Of a stretch of DNA of 64,000 nt, positions 25,411 through 34,544 are shown one piece after another (position 1 is the first letter of the stretch; each line of letters starts with the position of its first letter). Source of the DNA: JAFGNV01 sp964612485 (GTDB taxonomy: Bacteria > Chloroflexota > Anaerolineae > 4572-78 > J111); the NCBI GenBank assembly GCA_964612485.1, contig CAZTFF010000003.1, positions 62,001-126,000 of the forward strand, written 5' to 3'. Position numbers and translations under genes: made by a program. The notes below the pieces were generated by a model. The model saw only the letters and a list, made by a program, of their open reading frames with translations. It had not been told where the DNA came from and ran no database searches.

Positions 25411-25546
25411 TGGATCCAAATTCTTCAAGCATGCAAGACCTGACAGGTTTTCAAGGTCACTATTTGGCGTTCAGAAAGCTGATAATCAAGATAGTTCGAC
25501 AATTAAATCAATTTCTGAAACCTGTCAGGTCTGAAAATTGGATCTA
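25411..25546. repeat. 136-bp palindromic element with AGACCT...AGGTTT arms
   Basis: Perfect 15-bp inverted repeat AGACCTGACAGGTTT (25436-25450) and its complement (25518-25532); outer ends GGATCCAAATT and AATTGGATC are also complementary. Size, arm pattern (AGACCT-N3-AGGTTT) and AT-rich centre match the 128-bp element at 3705 and 3952, suggesting one family. The rest of 25322-25686 holds no gene I can support. Confidence 0.75.
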
Positions 25547-25686
25547 CTGAGCATAACAATCTATGGCAAGATAAACTTCTGACGCCTCAGTTTCTGGTTG
25601 AGTTCCCCTGGCTCAAACGGAACTGGGGCGAACTTATGAAGTCGAAGTTTTGTAAGCAAACAAACTAATAGGGCAAAGGAGCAAAT

Positions 25687-26157
25687 ATGAGTCTTGAAAC
25701 CGATTTGCAACAAGAACAGGTCAGCCATCTTGACCTAAAAAATTTTACAAGGGTGGGCGTTGGAACTTCTGTCAAAACGACGGTTGAAAAAATGCAGGCA
25801 GAGAACCAAAACTGCGCCGTGATTGTTGACGACGAACAAGCGCTGGTAGGCATTTTTACCGACCGCGATATTTTACGGAAAGTGGTGGATAACCGCGAAG
25901 TGTGGGACCTGCCCATTGATGATGTAATGACCCTCAACCCGCTGACCGTCAACAGCAACAGCCGCGCCGATCTGGCGCTGGCCCTGATGGATTTCAAACA
26001 TTTCCGCAATGTTCCGGTCATCGATGAAGCAGGTAAAGTTATTGGCAACCTGACCCACTACGCCATCATCAAATATCTCAGCGATCGTTTTCCGGAATCG
26101 GTTTACAACCTGCCGCCCAACCCGGAACAGGTAGCCAAAAAACGAGGAGGCGCATAA
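25687..26157 (+). CDS. CBS-pair regulatory protein upstream of korAB
   Basis: Two CBS repeats: about 15-72 (VGVGTSVKTTVEKM to VGIFTDRDILRKVV) and about 78-135 (VMTLNPLTVNSNSRADLALAL to VIGNLTHYAIIKYL). No other domain. AAAGGAG precedes the ATG by seven bases, and korA follows 15 bases after the stop, so they are surely co-transcribed. A second CBS pair is fused to KorB; both may report adenylate charge to this ferredoxin-linked step (inference). Confidence 0.88.
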   Translation: MSLETDLQQEQVSHLDLKNFTRVGVGTSVKTTVEKMQAENQNCAVIVDDEQALVGIFTDRDILRKVVDNREVWDLPIDDVMTLNPLTVNSNSRADLALALMDFKHFRNVPVIDEAGKVIGNLTHYAIIKYLSDRFPESVYNLPPNPEQVAKKRGGA

Positions 26158-26172
26158 GAAAGGGGAAACATT

Positions 26173-28044
26173 ATGGCCGAACAAATCAAGCATATGGATT
26201 TTGAAGACGTAGACTCGATTACAATCCGCTTTGCCGGCGACTCCGGCGACGGAATGCAGTTAACGGGCACCCAATTTACCGACACCAACGCCGTCTTTGG
26301 CAACGACATCAGCACCCTGCCCGATTTTCCCGCCGAAATCCGCGCCCCCGCCGGCACCCTGGCCGGGGTCAGCGGTTTTCAGGTTAACTTTTCCAGCGAA
26401 GATATTTTAACCCCCGGCGATGCCCCGCGTGTTTTGGTAGCCATGAATCCCGCCGCCCTTAAAGCCAATTTGGGCGATCTTCAATCCGGCGGAAAAATTA
26501 TTGTCAATACCGATGCCTTTACCAAAGGCAATCTCAAAAAAGCCGATTACGAGAGCAATCCGCTGGAAGACGGCTCGTTGGACGGCTACGAAGTTCACAA
26601 ATTGCCCATCACCACCCTCAACCGCCACGCCCTGGAAGACATCGAGGGCCTCAGCGCCAAAGACATCGACCGCTGCAAGAACTTCTTTGCGCTGGGCCTC
26701 ACCTTTTGGATCTACGACCGTTCGCTGGACACCTCGATGAATTACATTGCCAAAAAATTTGCCAAAAAACCGGCGCTGGTCAAGGCCAATCAAACCGCGC
26801 TGCGGGCCGGGTACAGCGTGGGCCACAACACCGAAGCGTTCCAGACCCGTTACCGCATCCGGCGCGCGCACCTGACACCGGGCGTTTACCGCAAAATTAC
26901 CGGCAACGAAGCCATAGCCCTGGGCCTGGTCACCGCCGCCCACAAAGCGGGCAAACCTCTGTTTTACGGCTCTTACCCCATCACGCCGGCCAGCGATATT
27001 TTGCACGCTTTGGCCGGGTTGAAACATTTTGATGTGCGGACCTTCCAGGCAGAAGACGAGATCGCCGCGATGGGATCGGTGATTGGGGCGGCCTTTGGCG
27101 GGGCTTTTGCCGTAACCGGCACCAGCGGCCCCGGGGTTGCCCTTAAAAGCGAAGCCATCAACCTGGCCCTGATGCTGGAATTGCCGATGGTGATTGTCAA
27201 TGTGCAACGCGGCGGCCCCAGCACCGGCCTGCCCACCAAAACCGAGCAGTCTGACTTGCTGCAAGCCATGTACGGGCGCAACGGAGAAAGCCCCATCCCG
27301 GTGCTCACGCCCAGCTCGCCCGCCGACTGTTTTGATACGGCCATTGAAGCCTTTCGTCTGGCCGTACGCATCAGCAGCCCGGTTTTCATCCTGAGCGACG
27401 GCTATCTGGGCAACAGTTCCGAACCGTGGCTGATTCCAAATCCAGACGACATCCCGCCCATCGAGGTCAAACATCCTACGGCTGCCGGCGGAAATGGCGC
27501 AAGCAGCGACAGATTCAAGCCCTACAAACGGGACCCCAAAACCATGGGCCGCCCGTGGGCTATTCCCGGCACGCCCGGCCTGGAGCATCGCCTGGGCGGC
27601 TTGGCCAAACAGCCCGAAACCGGCAATGTCTCCTACGTGCCGGATGAAAACGAGCAGATGATCCACGACCGGGCCGAAAAAGTGGCCCGCCTGGCCGACA
27701 TCATCCCTAACCAGTACGTTTCAGGCTCCCAGGAAGGCGATCTATTGGTGGTCAGTTGGGGCAGCACCTACGGCGCGGTACGCTCGGCGGTACACCGGGC
27801 GCAAAAACGCGGCCTGCCCGTATCTCACGCCCATATTCGCCACATCAACCCCTTCCCCCGCGATCTGGGCGATATTCTCAGCCGCTTCGACCGCATTCTG
27901 GTTCCGGAAATGAACAAAGGCCAATTGATTATTTTGTTGAGGGGAACATACGGCACGCACAACTTTATCCCCTTCTCCAAGGTTCAGGGCCGGCCGTTTG
28001 CCATCAAAGAAATTGAACTCAAAATAGAATCGCTGCTGGCGTAG
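26173..28044 (+). CDS. korA: 2-oxoacid:ferredoxin oxidoreductase, fused gamma-alpha subunit (KorA-type)
   Basis: Residues 10-200 are the gamma domain (IRFAGDSGDGMQLTGTQFTD); residues about 220-623 are the alpha (pyrimidine-binding) domain, starting GNEAIALGLVTAAHKAGKP and GSYPITPASDILHALAG, with TSGPGVALKSEAINLALMLE. With the beta subunit it oxidises a 2-oxoacid with CoA to acyl-CoA and CO2, reducing ferredoxin. The gamma-alpha fusion and closest resemblance point to 2-oxoglutarate, but substrate choice cannot be proven by eye. AAAGGGG precedes the ATG; korB follows after 12 bases. Confidence 0.9.
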   Translation: MAEQIKHMDFEDVDSITIRFAGDSGDGMQLTGTQFTDTNAVFGNDISTLPDFPAEIRAPAGTLAGVSGFQVNFSSEDILTPGDAPRVLVAMNPAALKANLGDLQSGGKIIVNTDAFTKGNLKKADYESNPLEDGSLDGYEVHKLPITTLNRHALEDIEGLSAKDIDRCKNFFALGLTFWIYDRSLDTSMNYIAKKFAKKPALVKANQTALRAGYSVGHNTEAFQTRYRIRRAHLTPGVYRKITGNEAIALGLVTAAHKAGKPLFYGSYPITPASDILHALAGLKHFDVRTFQAEDEIAAMGSVIGAAFGGAFAVTGTSGPGVALKSEAINLALMLELPMVIVNVQRGGPSTGLPTKTEQSDLLQAMYGRNGESPIPVLTPSSPADCFDTAIEAFRLAVRISSPVFILSDGYLGNSSEPWLIPNPDDIPPIEVKHPTAAGGNGASSDRFKPYKRDPKTMGRPWAIPGTPGLEHRLGGLAKQPETGNVSYVPDENEQMIHDRAEKVARLADIIPNQYVSGSQEGDLLVVSWGSTYGAVRSAVHRAQKRGLPVSHAHIRHINPFPRDLGDILSRFDRILVPEMNKGQLIILLRGTYGTHNFIPFSKVQGRPFAIKEIELKIESLLA

Positions 28045-28056
28045 AAGGAGATAACC

Positions 28057-29616
28057 ATGAGCGAAGCAACTATAGAACTGACCCGAAAAGATTTTGTATC
28101 CGATCAAACGGTCCGCTGGTGTCCCGGCTGCGGCGATTACGCCATTCTGGCCCAAATGCAAAAAGTGCTGCCGGATTTGGGCATCCCCAGAGAGAATTTT
28201 GTTTTTATCTCGGGCATTGGCTGCTCCAGCCGATTTCCCTACTATATGAATACTTACGGCATCCACAGCATTCACGGGCGCGCGCCAACCCTGGCTACCG
28301 GCCTGAAACTGGCCAATCCTGATCTCAGCGTGTGGATTATTACCGGCGACGGCGATGGTTTGTCGATTGGCGGGAACCACCTGCTACACGTGCTGCGCCG
28401 CAATGTGGATGTCAACATCATTCTGTTCAACAACCGGATTTACGGGCTGACCAAAGGGCAATATTCGCCCACCTCGCTGCGGGGGCACAAAACCAAATCC
28501 TCGCCGATGGGGTCGGTGGAGCACTCCTTTAACCCGCTGTCGGTGGCCATTGGCGCGGAAGCCACTTTTATTGCCCGCACGGTAGACACCAATGTGAAAC
28601 ATATGGCCGAAATCTTCCGGCGGGCCGCCGAACATAAAGGCACTTCATTTGTAGAAATTTACCAGAATTGCGTTATCTTTAACGATGGCGCCTGGTCTTA
28701 CGCCACCGACCGGGAAACCAAAGACGAGTATCTTCTTTACCTGGAAGAAGGCCAGCCGATGATCTTTGGCAAAGACAAAGACAAGGGCATTACGTTGAAA
28801 GGCTGTTTGGAACCGCAAATTGTCTCCTTAGAGAACTTCCCGGAAGAGGATTTGCTGGTTCACAGCGAAAAAGCGCCTTCCAGCCTGGCTTATATGCTCA
28901 GCCGGATGCGGCAGCCGGATTATCCCGAACCGATTGGCGTTTTCCACGCCACCGACGAGCTGGTTTACGAAACCGGGGTAATCGATCAGATAAATGATGC
29001 GGTCAAAGCCAAAGGCCGAGGCGATTTACACCAGCTTTATCACGCCGCCGATACCTGGGAAGTTTCTGCCGATACGGAGCAGGGTAACGGCCACAAAAAC
29101 GGGCACAGCGTGAACGAAGACGCGCCCCGCCCCAGCGAGTTTGACGAGGAATACACCGGCGTTGTTTTCCATGAAGAAGGGGAAGGCTCAACCGAAAAGC
29201 CCTCACTCATCACCGGCACGTTGAACGACCTGCAACCCAAAAAGCCGCTCATCGGCCATGTGGATCTCTCGCTGGCCGAAGCCATCGCCACCATGAAAAA
29301 ACTCAATGTGGGCCTGATGGTGCTGATTGACAACGACGAAAAACTGGCGGGCGTATTTACCGAAGCCGATGTCTTTAAAAAGGTGGCCTGCAAGGTGGAA
29401 AACCTGGAAGAAGAAAAGGTGAAGGATTACATGAGCAGTAAAGTGACCACGCTCACCTGCGACGACACCATTGCTTACGCCCTCCACTTGATGTCGATGC
29501 ATGGGTTCCGCCACATCCCCATTGTTGACGAAGAAGGCAAGCCCGACAGCGTGATCTCGTTCCGCTCGGTGGTCCGGTATCTGGGAGAGAATTTCCCATC
29601 CGGGAATGGGCGATAG
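28057..29616 (+). CDS. korB: 2-oxoacid:ferredoxin oxidoreductase beta subunit with C-terminal CBS pair
   Basis: Residues 1-330 are a normal KorB: WCPGCGDYAIL, GIGCSSRFPYYMNTYGIH, and the TPP-binding GDGDGLSIGGNHLLH to NNRIYGLTKGQYSPTS. Typical KorB proteins end near 280-350 residues; this one continues through an acidic, low-complexity linker (about 335-395) into two CBS repeats (about 402-515: VDLSLAEAIATMKKLNVG, VKDYMSSKVTTLTCDDT, GFRHIPIVDEEGKP). Direct nucleotide control of the enzyme is the obvious hypothesis. AAGGAG precedes the ATG; a terminator follows at 29648. Confidence 0.92.
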   Translation: MSEATIELTRKDFVSDQTVRWCPGCGDYAILAQMQKVLPDLGIPRENFVFISGIGCSSRFPYYMNTYGIHSIHGRAPTLATGLKLANPDLSVWIITGDGDGLSIGGNHLLHVLRRNVDVNIILFNNRIYGLTKGQYSPTSLRGHKTKSSPMGSVEHSFNPLSVAIGAEATFIARTVDTNVKHMAEIFRRAAEHKGTSFVEIYQNCVIFNDGAWSYATDRETKDEYLLYLEEGQPMIFGKDKDKGITLKGCLEPQIVSLENFPEEDLLVHSEKAPSSLAYMLSRMRQPDYPEPIGVFHATDELVYETGVIDQINDAVKAKGRGDLHQLYHAADTWEVSADTEQGNGHKNGHSVNEDAPRPSEFDEEYTGVVFHEEGEGSTEKPSLITGTLNDLQPKKPLIGHVDLSLAEAIATMKKLNVGLMVLIDNDEKLAGVFTEADVFKKVACKVENLEEEKVKDYMSSKVTTLTCDDTIAYALHLMSMHGFRHIPIVDEEGKPDSVISFRSVVRYLGENFPSGNGR

Positions 29617-29647
29617 AAATATCATTTTAGAAGCTGCAATAGAAAAC

Positions 29648-29681
29648 GGCCCCTGTGCTTAAAAGCAGGGGCTGTTTTTTT
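29648..29681 (+). terminator. Intrinsic terminator of the CBS-korAB operon
   Basis: Stem CGGCCCCTG (29648-29656) with CAGGGGCTG (29666-29674), one G-U pair, followed by seven T. It lies 32 bases after the korB stop. Confidence 0.85.
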
Positions 29682-29719
29682 GCGGCAGGTGGAATCGGTG
29701 TATATTTACCCAAAATTCA

Positions 29720-30814
29720 ATGTCATTAACACTAAGCCAACGCATCAAAGAAAAAGCATATGAACTGGGATTCGATCTGATTGGCCTTGCACCCGCCAGC
29801 CGCGCGCCCCACGCCGAGGCGTACCGCCGCTGGCTGAATCAAGGTTACGCTGCCAGCATGCAGTGGCTGGCACGGCAGCCGAAGCGCCGGGAAGACCCTC
29901 GCCGGGTGGTGGCCGGCGCTCAATCGGTAGTTGTGGTGGGGCTGTCCTATTTTGTAATCGATCCGCCGGCTGAGTTGTGGAACGATCGTTCGCGGGGACG
30001 CATCGCCCGGTACGCCTGGGGGCTGGATTACCATAACATCATGCTGCCCCGCCTGCGAGAATTGGGCGCGTTTGTCGAGACCGAAACGGGCCGTTCTCTC
30101 AGCCAGCGATCCTACGTGGACACCGGCCCCGTTCTGGAACGGGAGTTTGCGGCCCAAGCCGGGCTGGGCTTTGTGGGTAAAAATACGCTGCTCATCAACC
30201 CCGGCATGGGGTCTTACCTGTTTTTGGGCGAGATTCTGGTTGATCTGGAATTGGATTACGATAATCCCGCCTCGGAAAGCGGCGCCACCTGCGCCGGCAG
30301 TAAGCCGGGCGAATCAAAACGTATCGGCACCTGCGGCAACTGTACCCGCTGCCTGGAGATCTGCCCGACTCACGCCTTTCCGGCGGCCTATGTTTTGGAC
30401 AGCAACCGTTGTATCTCTTACCTGACTATCGAGCATAAAGAAGATATTCCGGTTGAATTGCGTCCCTTGCTGGGAAATTGGATTTACGGCTGCGACGAAT
30501 GCCAGGAAATTTGCCCCTGGGTGCGGCGCTACAGCCGGCCCACGCGAGAAACATTTTTGCAGTATGACCCCGATCGGGCAGCGCCCAAATTGCTGGACCT
30601 GATGGCGCTGGATGAAGCCGCCTTTCAGCAGCGTTTTAAAGGCAGCCCCATCAAACGGGCCAAACGGCGCGGCCTGCTGCGTAATGTGGCGGTGGCCCTG
30701 GGTAATTGGGGTAATCCAGAAGCGCTGCCGGCCTTAAAAATAGCTGCCGCGGACCCGGAACCGCTCATTCGAACCCACGCAGCGTGGGCGATCAAGCAAA
30801 TCGAATCAAAATAA
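29720..30814 (+). CDS. queG: Epoxyqueuosine reductase QueG
   Basis: Cobalamin- and iron-sulfur-dependent reductase performing the last step of queuosine formation on tRNA. The N-terminal part carries the family signature (IKEKAYELGFDLIGLAPA, MQWLARQPKRREDPR); two [4Fe-4S] motifs follow, CGNCTRCLEICP and CDECQEICP, with CISYLTIEHKEDIP between. The C-terminal tail (LRNVAVALGNWGNPEALPAL) is a HEAT-like repeat found in longer members. Length 364 is normal. It appears monocistronic. Confidence 0.95.
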   Translation: MSLTLSQRIKEKAYELGFDLIGLAPASRAPHAEAYRRWLNQGYAASMQWLARQPKRREDPRRVVAGAQSVVVVGLSYFVIDPPAELWNDRSRGRIARYAWGLDYHNIMLPRLRELGAFVETETGRSLSQRSYVDTGPVLEREFAAQAGLGFVGKNTLLINPGMGSYLFLGEILVDLELDYDNPASESGATCAGSKPGESKRIGTCGNCTRCLEICPTHAFPAAYVLDSNRCISYLTIEHKEDIPVELRPLLGNWIYGCDECQEICPWVRRYSRPTRETFLQYDPDRAAPKLLDLMALDEAAFQQRFKGSPIKRAKRRGLLRNVAVALGNWGNPEALPALKIAAADPEPLIRTHAAWAIKQIESK

Positions 30815-30878
30815 ACCAAACAGGAACAACAGAAGCCGCTGCGCTTCCAAGCTGAACGGAGGTTTCACAGAGTTACCC

Positions 30879-32831
30879 ATGGCTATGAGTGAGATTTTTA
30901 TCTGTGCTATCGCATTTACTTTTATTGCATTGGCCTCAAACCAGATTGGACAGTTCTTCACCAAAATCAACCTGCCGCTCATCAGCGGGTTTTTGTTTGC
31001 CGGGATCATTGCCGGCCCGTACATGCTTGGTCTCATTTCCGTACAGGCGGTGGAACAGCTCCGGTTTGTGGATGAAGTGTCGCTGGCTGTGATTGCCTTT
31101 GCCGCCGGCAGCGAGCTTTATTTGCGAGAATTGCAAAACCGGCTCAAGAGCATTGTGCGGGTTACGGTGGGGAACGTCATCATCATCCCTATTTTGGGAG
31201 CCACCACCGTATTTCTGCTGGCCGATTTTATCCCTTTTATGCAAGAGATGACGCCCAATGTCCGCCTGGGCATTGCCGCGTTGGCCGGAGCTATTCTGGT
31301 CGCGCGGTCGCCATCTTCAGCTATTGCCATTGTGAATGAACTGCGGGCCAGGGGGCCATTTACGCAAACTGTGCTGGGTGTCACCATGATTTCTGATGTT
31401 TTGGTGATTTTTCTTTTTGCCCTTGCTTCGTCGCTGGCCGATATTTTGATCACCACGAGCGGTGGATTTGATACCGGCCTGCTGATATTACTGGTGGTTG
31501 AACTGCCTATTTCGTTGGCGATGGGCTTTTTACTGGGGCGCGCGCTGCAATTTGTGCTGGCCTCCCGAATCCACAACGGCTTAAAGATCAGCTATGTTTT
31601 ATTGCTGGGCTACGGCATTTTTGTTATTTCAGACCTCATTCGACATTCTACCCACAACAATCTTTCGTTTGAGATTTTTTTGGAACCGTTGCTGGCCTGC
31701 ATGATCGGCGGTTTTGTAGTGACCAACTACAGCCAATACCGCAGCGATTTTCTAAAAATTCTCCGCCAGATCGCGCCGCCCATTTACATCGCCTTTTTTA
31801 CGCTTACCGGCGCGGCGCTGCAACTGGATATTCTGGGCGACATCTGGCCGATTGCCCTGGCGCTCTTTGTGGTTCGATTGATGGGCATTTTTCTGGGCTC
31901 CTTTGGGGGCGGGGTGGCTGCCCGCGATCCGATGAAACATAATCGCTTGAGTTGGCTGGCCTATGTGACCCAGGCGGGCATCGGGCTGGGATTGGCCAAA
32001 GAAGTGGCCGTTGAATTCTCTGAATGGGGCGCAGCATTTGCCACCATGATCATCGCGGTGATCGTCATCAACCAGATTGTGGGGCCGCCGCTGTTCAAAT
32101 GGGCTATCTACCTGGTTAAAGAAGCCCACACCCGGGCCAAAACACCTGAATTCGACGGGCAGCGGGACGCCATCATCTTTGGCCTGGAAGGCCAATCGTT
32201 TGCCCTGGCGCACCAGTTGCGGGAGCATGGCTGGGAAGTGAAAATTGCCACCCGCAAAGCCAATTACATCGAAGAGGTTGCCGGGGAAAATTTTGACATC
32301 CATCCCATCACAGAGATAAATTTTGAAACGCTGCAACAACTGGAAACCAAAAAAACCGAGGCAATTATCACCTTGCTCTCTGACGAGGAAAATTATCAAA
32401 TCTGCGAACTGGCTTATGAGCATTTCGGCACCGATAACCTGGTCGTGCGGTTGAATGACCGACGCAACTTTGATAAGTTTCACAAATTGGGGGCCTTAAT
32501 TGTTGATCCCAGTACCGCGATTGTCAGCTTGCTGGATCACCTGGTCCGCTCGCCAACAGCCGCTTCCCTGCTGTTGGGAATGGAGGCGGGGCAAGACATT
32601 ATCGACCTGGAAGTGTGCAACCCAAACCTGCACGGCACGGCCCTGCGAGACCTCCGGCTGCCGCTGGATACGCTGATTTTATCCGTGCATCGCGGCGGGC
32701 GGCTGTTGATCTCCCATGGTTATACCCAGCTAAAAATAGGCGACCGCGTGACCATTGTTGGCTCCGAAAAGAGCCTCAACGAGGTGATGCTGCGCTTTTC
32801 CCCGGTTAATGGGCAAACAATCAGGCCATAA
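30879..32831 (+). CDS. CPA2-family cation:proton antiporter with RCK (TrkA-N/TrkA-C) domains
   Basis: Residues 1-400 hold about 12 membrane helices of the Na+/H+ exchanger fold (NLPLISGFLFAGIIAGPYML; VARSPSSAIAIVNELRARGP). Residues 425-545 are a TrkA-N Rossmann domain (AIIFGLEGQSFALAHQLREHGW, VVRLNDRRNFDKFHKLGA), and about 570-650 TrkA-C (GTALRDLRLPLDTLILSV, GDRVTIVGSEKSL). The nucleotide loop reads GLEGQS rather than strict GxGxxG. It exports K+ or Na+ against protons under nucleotide gating; the ion is not evident. The ATG is at 30879 or 30885. Its end overlaps the convergent small gene by 11 bp. Confidence 0.9.
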   Translation: MAMSEIFICAIAFTFIALASNQIGQFFTKINLPLISGFLFAGIIAGPYMLGLISVQAVEQLRFVDEVSLAVIAFAAGSELYLRELQNRLKSIVRVTVGNVIIIPILGATTVFLLADFIPFMQEMTPNVRLGIAALAGAILVARSPSSAIAIVNELRARGPFTQTVLGVTMISDVLVIFLFALASSLADILITTSGGFDTGLLILLVVELPISLAMGFLLGRALQFVLASRIHNGLKISYVLLLGYGIFVISDLIRHSTHNNLSFEIFLEPLLACMIGGFVVTNYSQYRSDFLKILRQIAPPIYIAFFTLTGAALQLDILGDIWPIALALFVVRLMGIFLGSFGGGVAARDPMKHNRLSWLAYVTQAGIGLGLAKEVAVEFSEWGAAFATMIIAVIVINQIVGPPLFKWAIYLVKEAHTRAKTPEFDGQRDAIIFGLEGQSFALAHQLREHGWEVKIATRKANYIEEVAGENFDIHPITEINFETLQQLETKKTEAIITLLSDEENYQICELAYEHFGTDNLVVRLNDRRNFDKFHKLGALIVDPSTAIVSLLDHLVRSPTAASLLLGMEAGQDIIDLEVCNPNLHGTALRDLRLPLDTLILSVHRGGRLLISHGYTQLKIGDRVTIVGSEKSLNEVMLRFSPVNGQTIRP

Positions 32832-33075
32832 ATTGTGGACGCCAGACTTTTTTGACGCGCCACAGCAGATCCTCACGAGTTAATAATAATTCAAAGCGGG
32901 TTGTATCGACGGCCTGGGCCATGACGTGCCGGCCTTCTTCATCAAGCCATTGGCGTCCCCCGGTTACCAGGGGGTAAGATTGGCCCTGCCAGGTGATGCT
33001 TTGCAATGTCACCTGGCCTTCTTTATCCATCGTGCCCACCACATCAATCGGATCATCAAAAAATTCGGTGTTCAT
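32821..33075 (-). CDS. Small conserved protein, DUF6504-like
   Basis: 84 residues from ATG 33075, which follows GGGAG six bases upstream; an in-frame start 39 bases further out lacks a ribosome site. The pattern FFDDPIDV, then TWQGQSYPLV, LLLTREDLLWRVKKVW is reminiscent of DUF6504-type proteins that sit near DNA-repair genes, but I am not certain. No membrane helix or metal motif is visible. Function unknown. Confidence 0.6.
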   Translation of the reverse strand: MNTEFFDDPIDVVGTMDKEGQVTLQSITWQGQSYPLVTGGRQWLDEEGRHVMAQAVDTTRFELLLTREDLLWRVKKVWRPQFMA

Positions 33076-33176
33076 CAAACTCTCCCATTCAATGATGCAA
33101 CAAAATAACGTCAACTGCGTATGGTTTTAAAGCACCATACATTTTACCAACCCCGGGCGCAACAGGCAACAGGCCG

Positions 33177-33205
33177 TTGCCCCAACCGGCAACCTCTGAT
33201 ATAAT
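33177..33205 (+). promoter_or_regulatory. Promoter for the LPG-synthase-like gene
   Basis: TTGCCC (33177-33182), 17 bases, TATAAT (33200-33205). The start codon at 33232 follows GGAGGT. The -35 region lies in a small palindrome (GTTGCC...GGCAAC), a possible operator. Confidence 0.6.
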
Positions 33206-33231
33206 CTTATGTCTGACATCGGAGGTATATT

Positions 33232-34251
33232 TTGAACAAGAGTCTTTTGAAGAAGTTTGCCATCGGCCTGGGCATTGGTTTTGTTGTTTTTGTGGCGCTG
33301 CTGCTGTACGGCGATATTCAAGCCGTGAGCCGCCAGTTACAGAGTTTTCAATGGAGCCTCATTCCGTTTATTCTGGGGCTGACCATGGTCAACTACCTGC
33401 TGCGCGGCGCGCGATTTCACTACTATCTGCAACAAATCGGCATCCACAACATCTCTTTTTGGACCAGCCTGCGCGTTTTTATCGGCGGATTTGCGCTCAC
33501 GCTGACCCCCGGCAAAGTGGGCGAACTCATCCGGGTGGTATGGCTCAAAAACCTTACCGGGGCGGAGCCGGCCCAAAGCGCGCCGTCAACCATTATCGAC
33601 CGGATTGCCGACGCCCTGGCTATGGCCATTCTGGCCCTGCTGGGCGCGCTGGTTTACCCCGCCTACCGGGCGGCGGTACTGTCTATTCTGGGCGTCATTG
33701 TAGTGGCGGTCATCATCAGCCAGATTCGGCCCCTGGTCTTAGGATGTCTGGACATCGGCGAAAGGTTGCCGGTGATTTCCAAATTTATGCACCATCTGCG
33801 ATCCCTATATGAAAGCACGTACCGGCTCCTTCGGCTGAAAAATCTGCTGGTGGGCGTAGGGGTGGGGCTGGTTTCCTGGACGGCGGAAGGACTGGCGTTT
33901 TTCCTGGTGCTGATCGGGCTGGGTATCCCCGCCTCGATAGAACTGGCGCTCATTGCCATTTTTATCCTGGCCCTCGGCTCGATTTTAGGCGGCGCGTCGA
34001 GCATGCCTGGCGGTTTGGGCGCAGCCGAGATCACCATGACCGGCTTGCTGCAAGCGCAGGTGGGCCTGCCGGAAACCGTGGCGGTTACGGCCACCCTGTT
34101 GATCCGTTTCTTTACGCTGTGGTTTGGGGTGTCACTGGGAATAGTTACCCTGATTATCTGGCGCAAGATGCTTTTCGGCAGCACACAGTTTGATCTGGAC
34201 ACTGCCGCGCCGACACATTTTGAGGCTGAAACAAGCTCATTTGAGGCATAA
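33232..34251 (+). CDS. Lysylphosphatidylglycerol synthase TM-region family (UPF0104) membrane protein
   Basis: TTG start five bases after GGAGGT. About eight membrane helices with the family markers LRGARFHYYLQQIG, GFALTLTPGKVGELIRV and MPGGLGAAEITMTGLL. Members are related to the flippase half of MprF and are widespread integral membrane proteins, probably moving lipid-linked molecules; no LPG-synthase catalytic domain is attached here. The nearby MGDG-synthase-like glycosyltransferase (34545) fits a membrane-lipid theme, though the link is inference. Confidence 0.85.
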   Translation: MNKSLLKKFAIGLGIGFVVFVALLLYGDIQAVSRQLQSFQWSLIPFILGLTMVNYLLRGARFHYYLQQIGIHNISFWTSLRVFIGGFALTLTPGKVGELIRVVWLKNLTGAEPAQSAPSTIIDRIADALAMAILALLGALVYPAYRAAVLSILGVIVVAVIISQIRPLVLGCLDIGERLPVISKFMHHLRSLYESTYRLLRLKNLLVGVGVGLVSWTAEGLAFFLVLIGLGIPASIELALIAIFILALGSILGGASSMPGGLGAAEITMTGLLQAQVGLPETVAVTATLLIRFFTLWFGVSLGIVTLIIWRKMLFGSTQFDLDTAAPTHFEAETSSFEA

Positions 34252-34284
34252 ACGGGGCAATCATTAACCGGATTTAACACACGC

Positions 34285-34311
34285 TTGACATTGGCTTTAC
34301 ACAGATAAGAT
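34285..34311 (+). promoter_or_regulatory. Promoter for a probably leaderless DUF951 transcript
   Basis: TTGACA (34285-34290) and TAAGAT (34306-34311) with a 15-base spacer would start RNA at or beside the ATG at 34317. No ribosome site precedes that ATG. An overlapping TATACT (34311-34316) lies too far from the -35 box and would start RNA inside the gene. Confidence 0.45.
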
Positions 34312-34316
34312 ATACT

Positions 34317-34532
34317 ATGGATCCAACCGATATTCGCTTAGACGATATTGTACGCATGCGCAAACCCCATCCGTGCGGCGGCACCGATTGGCGGGTGGTC
34401 AGATTAGGAACTGATATTGGAATCGTGTGTTTAAACTGTAAACGTAAAGTCTTGCTGCCGCGCAGCAAATTTATCAAACAAGTGAAAAAATTTTTAGAAC
34501 GGGGTAATAAAATACCCCCTTTACCCACCTGA
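34317..34532 (+). CDS. DUF951 zinc-ribbon-like small protein
   Basis: 71 residues with the full DUF951 pattern: DIVRMRKPHPCGGTDWRVVR, then GIVCLNCKRKVLLPRSKF. Cys20, Cys38 and Cys41 suggest metal binding. The family occurs in Firmicutes and Chloroflexota and has no known function. The gene lacks a ribosome site and may be translated from a leaderless RNA. The glycosyltransferase follows after 12 bases, so they are likely one unit. Confidence 0.9.
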   Translation: MDPTDIRLDDIVRMRKPHPCGGTDWRVVRLGTDIGIVCLNCKRKVLLPRSKFIKQVKKFLERGNKIPPLPT

Positions 34533-34544
34533 TAGAGGGAGAGC

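Noticed and set aside
25335..25550. 71-codon ORF downstream of the small RNA
   Set aside because: It is mostly made of the palindromic element, without a ribosome site or family resemblance.
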